From positions 1-7,253 of the forward strand of contig JAHEXO010000103.1 in assembly GCA_023252065.1 (NCBI GenBank): a DNA stretch of 7,253 bases, written 5' to 3'. How positions within the stretch are numbered: the stretch's first letter is position 1; each line of letters opens with the position of its first letter. The stretch comes from Nocardioides sp. (GTDB lineage Bacteria > Actinomycetota > Actinomycetes > Propionibacteriales > Nocardioidaceae). The translations under genes were made by a program, and so were the position numbers. Below are positions 1-5,553 of the stretch, one piece after another. The notes below the pieces were generated by a model. The model did not search any database and had not been told where the DNA came from. It saw only the letters and a program-made list of their open reading frames with translations.

Positions 1-378
1 ATGGTGTTCACGCCGGTCGACCAGGCCGGCCCGGCTCGTCGGATGGCGGTCGCGGGCGCGGCCATGGAGATCGTCGCCGCCGAGCGGCTGCTCGACCGCC
101 TCGGGATGGTGGGGGAGCCTTACCGCAGCGGACTGCCCGGGCGGCTGATGAGCGTCTCCCGCACCACCACCGCGGTCGCCGCCGTCGCCACGGCGCTGCT
201 CGGCCGGCGTTCGCGGGTCGTCTCCGCGGTGGCCGGCGCCGCTTGCGTCACCGCCTCGGTGATGACTCGCTTCGGCATCTTCGAAGCCGGCCTCGCCTCC
301 GCCCGCGACCCCAAGTACGTCGTCGTACCCCAGCGCGAACGCCTCGCCCGCCAAGCCCCCCACCCCACCCCCCACTGA
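1..378 (+). CDS. nrfD: NrfD/PsrC-family membrane anchor subunit, 3' end only
   Basis: C-terminal 125 residues of a polysulfide reductase NrfD-like integral membrane protein. In this family the subunit anchors a molybdopterin oxidoreductase and its iron-sulfur subunit and passes electrons to or from the quinone pool. Visible here: an AGPARRMAVAG stretch (about residues 9-19), a EPYRSGLPGRLM linker (39-50), two hydrophobic segments (about 54-67 and 72-88), and the ending RFGIFEAGLASARDPKYVV followed by PQRERL, which I recognise as the usual tail of actinobacterial NrfD proteins. The family is normally 300 residues or more, so the ATG at base 1 is almost certainly an internal Met and the gene begins outside the window. 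The stop is TGA at 376-378. With selD 2.3 kb downstream, a formate dehydrogenase complex is the likeliest partner, but the catalytic subunit is not visible. Family assignment is from remembered sequence, not a search. Confidence 0.72.
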   Translation: MVFTPVDQAGPARRMAVAGAAMEIVAAERLLDRLGMVGEPYRSGLPGRLMSVSRTTTAVAAVATALLGRRSRVVSAVAGAACVTASVMTRFGIFEAGLASARDPKYVVVPQRERLARQAPHPTPH

Positions 379-392
379 AGCGTCCGGGCTGT

Positions 393-436
393 CCGCTGGT
401 TGAGGAGCTCGCGCTAGCGAGCGTCTCGAAACCACG
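393..436 (-). repeat. 44-bp dyad repeat, copy 1 (left of DUF222 gene)
   Basis: This copy matches the reverse complement of 1928-1971 at 41 of 44 positions, differing only at repeat positions 5, 8 and 21. It contains its own internal palindrome, GCTCGC-GCTA-GCGAGC (407-422), so it can form a hairpin. It begins 15 bases after the nrfD stop. The motif resembles a repeat I associate with Nocardioides genomes. Its function is unknown; REP-like element, terminator or mobile-element end are all possible. Confidence 0.85.
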
Positions 437-455
437 CGAACCCCGCCACGCTCGC

Positions 456-499
456 TGGTTCCGAGACGGGCGTAGGACGCCGTCCTCAACCGGTCGGCG
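456..499 (+). repeat. Dyad repeat, copy 2 (diverged)
   Basis: A degenerate copy of the same repeat, in the same orientation as the copy at 1928-1971. It keeps TGGTT-CGAGACG at the left, TAGG-CG in the middle and TCCTCA-CCGG with CGGCG at the right, with several substitutions and a few small indels. It faces copy 1 across a 19-bp spacer, so the two together form a large imperfect inverted repeat. The extra divergence suggests it is older or under no constraint. Confidence 0.65.
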
Positions 500-586
500 A
501 AGGAACTTCTGACGAAATTCGCCGGGGCTGTGGAGAACCAAGATTCTCGGGCCCGGGTTGTCGGTGCCCGCTGCTTGAGTGGTCCC

Positions 587-1921
587 GTGACCACGTCTCC
601 CGCCACCACGAGCCGCGATGCGGTGTCGGCTGCTGGGTCGGCTGGGGTGCTCGACCGTGCGGCCGCTGCGCTGGCGGCGCGGCAGGCCGCGGACGTGGCC
701 TTGCTGGTCGCGGCGATGGAGTGGGCCGAGGCCAACCCCGCCGGTCCCGGGGTCGAGCCGTCGGGGTGGGGCGACGCCGATCTGTTCGGCGAAGGATTCC
801 TGCCGTTGGCCGGCGAGGGTGCGCCGTCGGTGGCGGAGTTCGCGGCGCTCGAGCTCGGCGCCGTCCTGGGCTGGACCGCGACGGCCGCGCAGACCCTGAT
901 GGGCGACGCGGTGGAGATCAATCACCGGCTCCCGCGGCTGTGGTCCCTGGTGCTGGCCGGCCGGGTGCCGGTGCACCTGGCCCGTGAGGTCGCCCAGCAC
1001 ACCCGTCCGTTGGCCTACGACGCCGCCCGGTGGGCCGACCGGCTGGTGTGCGCCGACCCGGCCCATCTGGACCGGGTCCGGGTCGCGGCCCTGGTCCGCG
1101 AGTCCCGCCTGTTCCACGAGCCCGACCTCGTCGTGGGTGAGGAGGAGGACGACCTGACCTCGCGACGGGTCGACCTGTTCCCCGGACACACCCCGGCCAC
1201 CACCGAGGTCGTGATGAAGCTCGACACCCGCGACGCCGACGCCTTCGACCGAGCCGTGAGTCAGACCGCGGCCGCGCTCAAGGCGCTGGGAGCCGCTGAC
1301 CCCCTCGGCGTACGCCGCGCCCGCGCCGTCGGCGTCCTGGCCGACCCCCAACGCGCCCTCGACCTCCTCACCCACACCCAGAGCCAGAGCACCGATCCCG
1401 GTCAGCGTGTCGGGCCGGCGGCGGTGAAGCCGGAGGCCGTGCTGTGGCTGCACGTCACCGAGGCGACCCTGCGCGATCTCGACACCCACGCCGGTGCCGT
1501 CGACGCCGGCCCGCTCGGCTGCCTCTCGACCGACCTGGTCCAGACCTGGCTGACCGGGTCGACCGTGGTGGTCCGGCCGGTCCTCGACCTGGCCCGCGCC
1601 GACGCGGTCGACGCCCACGACCCGCCGGCATGGATGGCCGACCTGGCCCGGCTCCGCGACCCCTGTTGTGTCTTCCCCGGCTGCCGACGCCGCTCCCGCG
1701 GCTGCGACCTCGACCACATCCTCGCCTACATCCCCATCGACCACGGCGGACCACCCGGTCAGACCCGGCCGGCCAACCTCGCCCCTTTGTGTCGGCGACA
1801 CCACCGCGCCAAGACCCACAGCAACTGGCGCTACCGACGCCGCGACGACGGCAGCTACCGATGGACCTCACCCACCGGTCGGAGCTACGTCGTCGCGCCT
1901 GCCCGACCTCTCCGCCGCTAG
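587..1921 (+). CDS. DUF222 / HNH endonuclease domain protein (13E12 repeat family)
   Basis: A 444-residue protein from GTG 587. Residues about 20-340 are the DUF222 region, helical and Ala/Arg/Asp rich, with the typical VGVLADPQRALDLL stretch in the middle. The C-terminus is an HNH nuclease: C360, C361 and C366, then CDLDH (373-377), N397, LCRRHHR (401-407) and H411, giving the paired Cys/His zinc-binding and His metal-dependent cleavage positions. Members are expected to be DNA nucleases, but I know of no defined cellular role. An in-frame GTG at 530 would add 19 residues; both starts have weak ribosome binding sites, and I prefer 587 because GAGTGG lies 6 bases before it and the added residues look atypical. 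The stop is certain. Inverted repeats bracket the gene, the right copy beginning 6 bases after the stop, which suggests a mobile or formerly mobile cassette. The catalytic residues look intact. Confidence 0.88.
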   Translation: MTTSPATTSRDAVSAAGSAGVLDRAAAALAARQAADVALLVAAMEWAEANPAGPGVEPSGWGDADLFGEGFLPLAGEGAPSVAEFAALELGAVLGWTATAAQTLMGDAVEINHRLPRLWSLVLAGRVPVHLAREVAQHTRPLAYDAARWADRLVCADPAHLDRVRVAALVRESRLFHEPDLVVGEEEDDLTSRRVDLFPGHTPATTEVVMKLDTRDADAFDRAVSQTAAALKALGAADPLGVRRARAVGVLADPQRALDLLTHTQSQSTDPGQRVGPAAVKPEAVLWLHVTEATLRDLDTHAGAVDAGPLGCLSTDLVQTWLTGSTVVVRPVLDLARADAVDAHDPPAWMADLARLRDPCCVFPGCRRRSRGCDLDHILAYIPIDHGGPPGQTRPANLAPLCRRHHRAKTHSNWRYRRRDDGSYRWTSPTGRSYVVAPARPLRR

Positions 1922-1927
1922 ACCCCG

Positions 1928-1971
1928 CGTGGTTTCGAGACGCTCGCTAGGGCGAGCTCCTCAGCCGGCGG
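1928..1971 (+). repeat. 44-bp dyad repeat, copy 3 (right of DUF222 gene)
   Basis: Inverted partner of the copy at 393-436 (41 of 44 matching). It starts 6 bases after the DUF222 stop codon. The internal dyad is weaker than in copy 1 because of one change in the core. It could act as a transcription terminator for the nuclease gene or as the right end of a mobile cassette; there is no T-run after it. Confidence 0.85.
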
Positions 1972-2125
1972 GGCGAGCTCGCGGCTCCTCGAGGTGGGAG
2001 CGCCGATCTTCCGGCTCTCCGGCCCACGACTTTCGCTGTTCGGCTCCGTCGGCTCCTCAAGTGCTGCGAAACTCCACCCCATCTCGGATCACCGGCATAC
2101 CTCCAGGGGGAGTAGGAACTTCGAG
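1972..2125. other. Intergenic region upstream of the acidic hypothetical gene
   Basis: The frame of the downstream gene stays open through this stretch back to 1994, but base composition is less biased at third positions here, and the translation (Ser/Arg rich) looks non-coding. GGCGAGCTC occurs twice near the left end (1951-1959 and 1972-1980). I see no convincing promoter. Confidence 0.45.
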
Positions 2126-2521
2126 ATGCCCGAACTTCATGACCTTTTCGCGACGCCAGACCAGGAAGACATGGGGGTGCCTCTGCCAGGTCGCCGGGTG
2201 CGCGTGATCGACGCCGTCCAACAGCCCGAACCCGAGCCCCGGCTGGTCCGCAGGGCCGACACCGGACGGGTGTACGTCACCACGGAGTACAGCGAGCTCG
2301 ACGACGGTGGCGTCGTACCTCATCAGCTCTACGACGTGACCGAGGACTTCGAGCAGCTTTCCGAAGACCCGCACGTCCCGTTCGGGCCGGCCCTGTACGC
2401 GATCGCCAGCCGCGTCTACGACGTCGCGGTCGAGGTGAACCCGGACGCGACCAGGGCCTCCCGGATCGACGCCATCGCATCGAGCCTCGCCTACACCTTC
2501 CGCGGCCCGTCGTCCGACTAG
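2126..2521 (+). CDS. Hypothetical acidic protein, 131 aa
   Basis: I do not recognise a family. The start is ATG 2126, chosen because AGGA (2114-2117) lies 8 bases upstream and strong third-position GC begins about here; the frame is open further upstream to 1994. The 131-residue product has about 24 Asp/Glu, 11 Arg and no Lys, so it should be strongly acidic. It has no signal peptide and no membrane segment, so it is probably cytoplasmic. The N-terminal third is proline-rich (QQPEPEPRL). The central part (about 55-90) looks beta-rich with many acidic residues, and the C-terminal 45 residues (PFGPALYAIASRVYDVAVEVN...) look helical and could be a small binding domain. It lies between the DUF222 cassette and selD, on the same strand, 146 bases before selD. 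No link to selenium metabolism can be read from the sequence. Confidence 0.7.
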   Translation: MPELHDLFATPDQEDMGVPLPGRRVRVIDAVQQPEPEPRLVRRADTGRVYVTTEYSELDDGGVVPHQLYDVTEDFEQLSEDPHVPFGPALYAIASRVYDVAVEVNPDATRASRIDAIASSLAYTFRGPSSD

Positions 2522-2649
2522 GCACCCTCGGGCTCCTCGCTCGGGCAGTGTGTCAGTGGTCGAACTGACACTGCATCAACCTCGATCCACCCCATTTCGG
2601 GAGTCCCGGCGCGGGCGGCATTTTCTAGCCGCTTGTGCCGAGGGTGCCT
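2520..2649. promoter_or_regulatory. Nested inverted-repeat element upstream of selD
   Basis: A perfect 12-bp inverted repeat, AGGCACCCTCGG (2520-2531) against CCGAGGGTGCCT (2638-2649), encloses three smaller dyads: GTGTCAGT/ACTGACAC (2550-2557 and 2564-2571), CGGG-AGT-CCCG (2598-2608, 1-3 base loop) and GCGGC/GCCGC (2615-2619 and 2628-2632). It begins at the stop codon of the previous gene and ends 18 bases before the selD ATG, leaving the ribosome binding site outside. It could be a structured leader RNA, an attenuator or terminator, or a small mobile element. By rough reckoning, a single 12-bp inverted repeat in DNA this GC-rich is not far beyond chance; the combination is what stands out. 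Confidence 0.4.
2550..2571. promoter_or_regulatory. Perfect 8-bp dyad, candidate operator or terminator stem
   Basis: GTGTCAGT, six bases, then ACTGACAC. Two half-sites with a six-base spacer give about one helical turn and a half between ends, a size seen in operators of dimeric repressors. As RNA it is an 8-bp stem with a 6-base loop, but no T-run follows, so an intrinsic terminator of the upstream gene is less likely. It lies 96 bases before the selD start. Confidence 0.4.
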
Positions 2650-2667
2650 CGTGGGTACGAAGGTGAC

Positions 2668-3666
2668 ATGACCCTCGACGTGCCCCGACGCCTCACCCAG
2701 TACGCCGCGGGGGGAGGGTGTGCCTGCAAGGTCCCGCCCGGAGAGCTCGAGCGAGTGCTGGCCGACCTGCCGGGCGGCAGAGCCACCGCCGACCTCCTGG
2801 TCGGGGTGGAGCACGGCGACGACGCTGCCGTCGTACGCCTCGACCAGCGGCGGGCCCTGGTCACCACCGCGGACTTCTTCACCCCGGTCGTCGACGACCT
2901 GCGGGACTGGGGCCGGATCGCGGCGGCGAACGCGATGTCCGACGTCTGGGCCATGGGCGGTGAGCCCGTGGTCGCGGTCAACCTCCTGGCCTGGCCGCGC
3001 GAGGTGCTGCCCTTCGACCTCGCCGCCGAGGTGCTGGCCGGCGGAGCCGAGACGGCGGAGGAGGCAGGCTGCCATCTGGCGGGGGGTCACAGCATCGACG
3101 ACTCCGAGCCGAAGTACGGCCTTGCCGTCACCGGGATCGCCGACCCCGAGCACCTGCTGCGCAACGACGCCGGCGTGGCTGGGCTGCCCCTGACCCTCAC
3201 CAAGCCGTTGGGCCTGGGAGTCCTCAACAACCGGCACAAGGCGACCGGTGAGGTGTTCCCGGAGGCCGTGGCCACCATGACCGCTCTCAACCGCGACGCT
3301 GCCCGGGCTGCTCTCGACGCGGGAGTCCGCTGCGTCACCGACGTGACCGGCTTCGGACTGCTGGGCCACCTGTTCAAGCTCTGCCGGGCCAGCGGGGTGG
3401 ACGCCCAGGTCGACGCGGCCGCGGTGCCCTACCTCGACGGCGCACGCGAGTCGCTGGCCGACGGCTACGTCCCGGGCGGCAGCCTCCGCAACCTCGACTG
3501 GGTCCGTCCGCATCTCGACGCGGACATCGGCGACGACGAGCTGGTCCTGCTCGCCGATGCGCAGACCTCCGGCGGCCTGCTTGTGGCCGGCGAGCTGCCG
3601 GGACATCGGGTGGTCGGTCGGCTCGTCGCGCGCGCCGGGTCGGCGCCCACCATCACCGTCCGCTGA
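2668..3666 (+). CDS. selD: Selenide, water dikinase (selenophosphate synthetase)
   Basis: Makes selenophosphate from selenide and ATP, releasing AMP and phosphate; selenophosphate is the selenium donor for Sec-tRNA (through SelA) and for selenouridine in tRNA. The 332-residue product has the catalytic pair C18 and K21 in GGCACK (E. coli Cys17/Lys20), so this is a Cys and not a Sec form. Other family marks are D51/D52, TTADFF (D69), NAMSDVWAMGG (N88, D92), the GGHS motif (139-142), DVTGFGLLGH (225-234) and ADAQTSGGLL (296-305). Length is close to the usual 340-350. The start is ATG 2668 with AAGG (2660-2663) 4 bases upstream; an in-frame GTG at 2635 would add 11 residues that lie partly inside the upstream inverted repeat. 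Its presence implies that this organism uses selenium. Together with the nearby nrfD end, it suggests a Sec formate dehydrogenase locus interrupted by the DUF222 cassette. Confidence 0.96.
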   Translation: MTLDVPRRLTQYAAGGGCACKVPPGELERVLADLPGGRATADLLVGVEHGDDAAVVRLDQRRALVTTADFFTPVVDDLRDWGRIAAANAMSDVWAMGGEPVVAVNLLAWPREVLPFDLAAEVLAGGAETAEEAGCHLAGGHSIDDSEPKYGLAVTGIADPEHLLRNDAGVAGLPLTLTKPLGLGVLNNRHKATGEVFPEAVATMTALNRDAARAALDAGVRCVTDVTGFGLLGHLFKLCRASGVDAQVDAAAVPYLDGARESLADGYVPGGSLRNLDWVRPHLDADIGDDELVLLADAQTSGGLLVAGELPGHRVVGRLVARAGSAPTITVR

Positions 3667-3673
3667 CAGCGGG

Positions 3674-3760
3674 TCAGTGCAGCCGCAGGTCGCGGCGGTC
3701 GAAGACCGGAACGGCGACCGCGAGCACGACCACGGCCTCGTGGACACCCGGCCGGCGGGC
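3674..3760 (-). pseudogene. Possible C-terminal remnant of a membrane permease gene
   Basis: Read on the minus strand, about 28 codons are open between two stops and end at TGA 3676-3674. The translation contains HEAVVVLAVAVPVFDRRDLRLH: a hydrophobic run followed by an Arg/Asp-rich tail, like the last helix and tail of ABC-2-type transporter permeases. There is no start codon context and no room for the rest of the gene, since selD lies upstream on the other strand. It could equally be chance in GC-rich DNA. Confidence 0.2.
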
Positions 3761-3811
3761 TCAGCGACCGGGGCCTGAGCACTACGTCCCTGCCGCACAC
3801 GACCGACGGCC

Positions 3812-3827
3812 CGGGCCCTAGGACCCG
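3812..3827. promoter_or_regulatory. DosR/DevR-like palindromic operator
   Basis: CGGGCCCTAGGACCCG is a 16-bp palindrome with one mismatched pair, centred on TA. It resembles the G-rich/C-rich dyads bound by DosR/DevR-type dormancy regulators (mycobacterial form GGGACT...AGTCCC), whose best-known targets include universal stress protein genes. It lies 65 bases before the stress protein start. A weak -10-like CACGAT occurs at 3836-3841, a spacing compatible with activation from the -35 side. The resemblance is by eye. Confidence 0.45.
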
Positions 3828-3892
3828 GCGAGGGCCACGATGGGAGTAGCGACGACCTGCACGCGCAGGCCGGGATCACGGAGGAGGTCGTG

Positions 3893-4831
3893 ATGTCGGA
3901 GCACACAACGGCAGCAGCCGGGAGCATCGTGGTCGGCGCCGACGGTTCCGAGCGCGGGCTCGTCGGGGTGCGGTGGGCGGCACGGGAGGCGCAACGGATC
4001 GGAGTCCCGTTGTACGTCGTGAGTGTGGTCCCGACCTTCTCTCCGTCCGGACCGCTCCTGGTCGTCCCCGAGAGCGACCTGCGGGGGCACGGCAGTCGGG
4101 TCGTCGACGACTCGCTGAAGAGCGCCCACGAGGAGGCACCCGACCTCGACGTCCGTGGCACCGTGGTCTCCGGGCATCGGGTCTCGGAGCTGGTCCGCTT
4201 CTCGCGGCCGGCGTCCCTGCTAGTCCTGGGCGCGCGTCACCTGAGCCTGACCGAGCACGTCTGGACCGGGGCTACGGTCACCGGCGCCGTCAGCCGTGCG
4301 TCGTGCCCCGTTCTCGTGGTGCCGGCGGCCTGGGAGCCCACCGATCCAGCCACCGGCGACGTGGTGGTCGGTTTCAAGCAGCCGCGGCACGCCGACGAGC
4401 TGCTGTCGGCCGCGTTCGCCAGCGCGTCCGACCTGGGGGTCGGTCTCCAGGTGCTGCACGTGTGGCGCCTCGAGGGTGTGTACGACGACATGGTCGCCGG
4501 TCATCACGACGAGGAGGTGGAGTGGGCGCGTGAGGAGCGCGGCGTGATCGAGCGGCAGCTGCGTGACCTGCGCGAGTCCGACCCGGAGGTCACCGTCAAG
4601 GTGCGGGTCATCCACAACCGCCCTGCGAAGGCGCTCGTGGAGGCCTCGACGCACGCCCAGCGGCTGTTCATCGGCAAGCCCGCGCACGGCGGCAACGTCC
4701 ACCACCTCGGCCGTACGGCGCGGGGGGTGCTGCGCGGCAGCGCGTGCCCGGTGCAGGTGCTGCAGGTGTCGCGGACTGCCGTCTACAGCGGTCTCGACGT
4801 CGAGCGGAACGGGCACCTGGTCCGCGAGTGA
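3893..4831 (+). CDS. Universal stress protein, tandem UspA domains
   Basis: A cytoplasmic 312-residue protein with two UspA folds. Domain 1 is about 10-145, opening SIVVGADGSERGLVGVRWAAREA and closing SCPVLVVP. Domain 2 is about 155-292, opening DVVVGFKQPRHADELLSAAFASA and closing ACPVQVLQV. Tandem Usp proteins of this size are common in actinobacteria, where many are induced by hypoxia or starvation. The usual ATP-binding signature G-2x-G-9x-G(S/T) is broken in both halves: domain 1 has GARHLSLTEHVWTG and domain 2 has GKPAHGGNVHHLGRT. Nucleotide binding may therefore be lost or altered. The start is ATG 3893, 5 bases after the strong site GGAGGAGG; the GTG directly before it (3890) is too close to that site. 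The DosR-like palindrome upstream suggests redox or hypoxia control. The gene converges on dps, with 164 bases between the two stops. Exact physiological role unknown. Confidence 0.92.
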   Translation: MSEHTTAAAGSIVVGADGSERGLVGVRWAAREAQRIGVPLYVVSVVPTFSPSGPLLVVPESDLRGHGSRVVDDSLKSAHEEAPDLDVRGTVVSGHRVSELVRFSRPASLLVLGARHLSLTEHVWTGATVTGAVSRASCPVLVVPAAWEPTDPATGDVVVGFKQPRHADELLSAAFASASDLGVGLQVLHVWRLEGVYDDMVAGHHDEEVEWAREERGVIERQLRDLRESDPEVTVKVRVIHNRPAKALVEASTHAQRLFIGKPAHGGNVHHLGRTARGVLRGSACPVQVLQVSRTAVYSGLDVERNGHLVRE

Positions 4832-4995
4832 CCGGGCCCATGCCCCGCCATACCTGGACCGTGCGTGTCGAGCTGTGCGCGCCGGCGCCACCCGTCGGGC
4901 GCTGGCCGACCTGAGCGAGGCGATGCGGTGCTGGAGGAGCAACCGGTCATCGGCCGCGGCGGCTCGGCGGCCCATGTGCGTGAGGAGCCGCCCGG
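4832..4995. other. Convergent intergenic region between usp and dps
   Basis: 164 bases between two convergent genes. Frames remain open on both strands because of the GC content, but none has a credible start or a recognisable product. The only structured element I see is the hairpin at 4958-4992. Confidence 0.5.
4958..4992 (-). terminator. Candidate terminator hairpin of dps
   Basis: An 8-bp perfect stem, GGCGGCTC (4958-4965) with GAGCCGCC (4985-4992), and a 19-base loop. It starts 3 bases past the dps stop codon and lies between convergent genes, so it could serve both. There is no T-run on either side and the loop is long, so intrinsic termination is only possible, not shown. Confidence 0.4.
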
Positions 4996-5553
4996 TCACT
5001 CCGCCGCGGCGCGGGCGGCAGCGACCTCGTCGGTGGCGCCCTCGGTCGCCAACTGACCGCTCTGGTCTTCCAGGTGCGCCCGAACGAACCAGTGGAACAG
5101 CTCGAGCTTCTCGGTCTGCCCGATCACGACGTCCTGGGTGACCGGGTCGAGGTCGTCGAGCTCGGCGATCACCTCGCGGTTGGTGCTGATCACGCCGCGG
5201 TAGACCAGGTCGAGCGCGCCGAGGTGCTCCTGCGTCGTGGCGCGGCCGATCGAGTAGTCGTCCCAGTCCCGCTCGGCGACGATCGCGCCCGGCGTCCCGT
5301 GGGGCGACCCGCCGAGGGTCGCGATCCGCTCGGCCAGGTCGTCGGCGAAGTCGCGGACCATCTCGACCTGCGGGTCGATCATCTGGTGCACCGCGATGAA
5401 GTGCGGTCCGACGACGTTCCAGTGCACGTGCTTGAGGGTCAGGTGGAGGTCGTTCATGGCGTGCAGGCGTGACTGAAGAAGGGTGATCGTGCGGGCGGCC
5501 TGGTCGCGGTCGAGCCCGGGCGTCGTGTAGTGGAGATCGCGAGAGGAGGACAT
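4996..5553 (-). CDS. dps: Dps-family DNA-protecting miniferritin
   Basis: A 185-residue Dps protein. The family forms 12-subunit shells that oxidise Fe(II), usually with hydrogen peroxide, store the iron, and in many cases bind DNA, protecting it in starvation and oxidative stress. All ferroxidase ligands are present with exact family spacing: H44, H56, D60, D71 and E75, inside HVHWNVVGPHFIAVHQMID and DFADDLAERI. The tail past about residue 165 is Glu/Ala rich and not basic, so DNA binding through a Lys-rich C-terminus is unlikely; the N-terminus carries a few Arg residues. The start is the ATG at 5553-5551, giving MSSSRDLHYT. The frame runs on upstream, but that part would overlap the divergent membrane protein gene and looks non-coding. 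The ribosome binding site is weak (AGGG about 6 bases upstream). It is divergent from the YbhN-type gene across 104 bases, which must hold both promoters. Confidence 0.95.
   Translation of the reverse strand: MSSSRDLHYTTPGLDRDQAARTITLLQSRLHAMNDLHLTLKHVHWNVVGPHFIAVHQMIDPQVEMVRDFADDLAERIATLGGSPHGTPGAIVAERDWDDYSIGRATTQEHLGALDLVYRGVISTNREVIAELDDLDPVTQDVVIGQTEKLELFHWFVRAHLEDQSGQLATEGATDEVAAARAAAE

Larger units (their letters stand above)
379..586. other. Intergenic region holding two dyad repeats
   Basis: No coding sequence is supported here. The stretch contains two head-to-head copies of a Nocardioides-type repeat (393-436 and 456-499), then the 5' region of the DUF222 gene. Just upstream of that gene lie small dyads: GAGAA(533-537)/TTCTC(544-548) and CGGGC(548-552)/GCCCG(566-570). 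They could form a folded leader, but they are short and may be chance in such GC-rich DNA. Confidence 0.5.
3667..3892. other. Intergenic region between selD and the stress protein gene
   Basis: 226 bases with no intact gene. It holds two short hairpins that could end selD transcription (CGGTC-GAA-GACCG at 3696-3708 and CCACG-GCCT-CGTGG at 3730-3743, both weak and without T-runs), a possible gene remnant on the minus strand (3674-3760), a DosR-like palindrome (3812-3827) and the ribosome binding site GGAGGAGG (3880-3887) of the stress protein. I found no tRNA-Sec here. Confidence 0.5.

Noticed and set aside
248..1819. 523-codon open frame on the minus strand across the DUF222 gene
   Set aside because: It is an antisense shadow of a high-GC gene. 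The product is Gly/Arg/Val rich with no domain, while the plus strand gives a clear DUF222/HNH protein.
1994..2125. 44-residue N-terminal extension of the acidic hypothetical protein
   Set aside because: It lacks the coding bias seen after 2126 and has no ribosome binding site as good as AGGA at 2114-2117.
2521..2660. Selenocysteine tRNA (selC) on either strand before selD
   Set aside because: The 12-bp closing stem and the TTCGACC-like loop on the minus strand recall a tRNA, but there is no seven-base loop with a TCA anticodon, the putative T loop has eight bases, no CCA end follows, and 130 bases is too long.
2633..2661. Promoter TTGTGC-N17-TACGAA giving a leaderless selD transcript
   Set aside because: Spacing is ideal, but each box matches consensus at only three of six positions, and selD has a ribosome binding site, so this is not supported enough to annotate.
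2518..4161. 547-codon open frame on the minus strand across selD
   Set aside because: Antisense to selD and the start of usp, both firmly identified. The translation is low-complexity and has no recognisable family.
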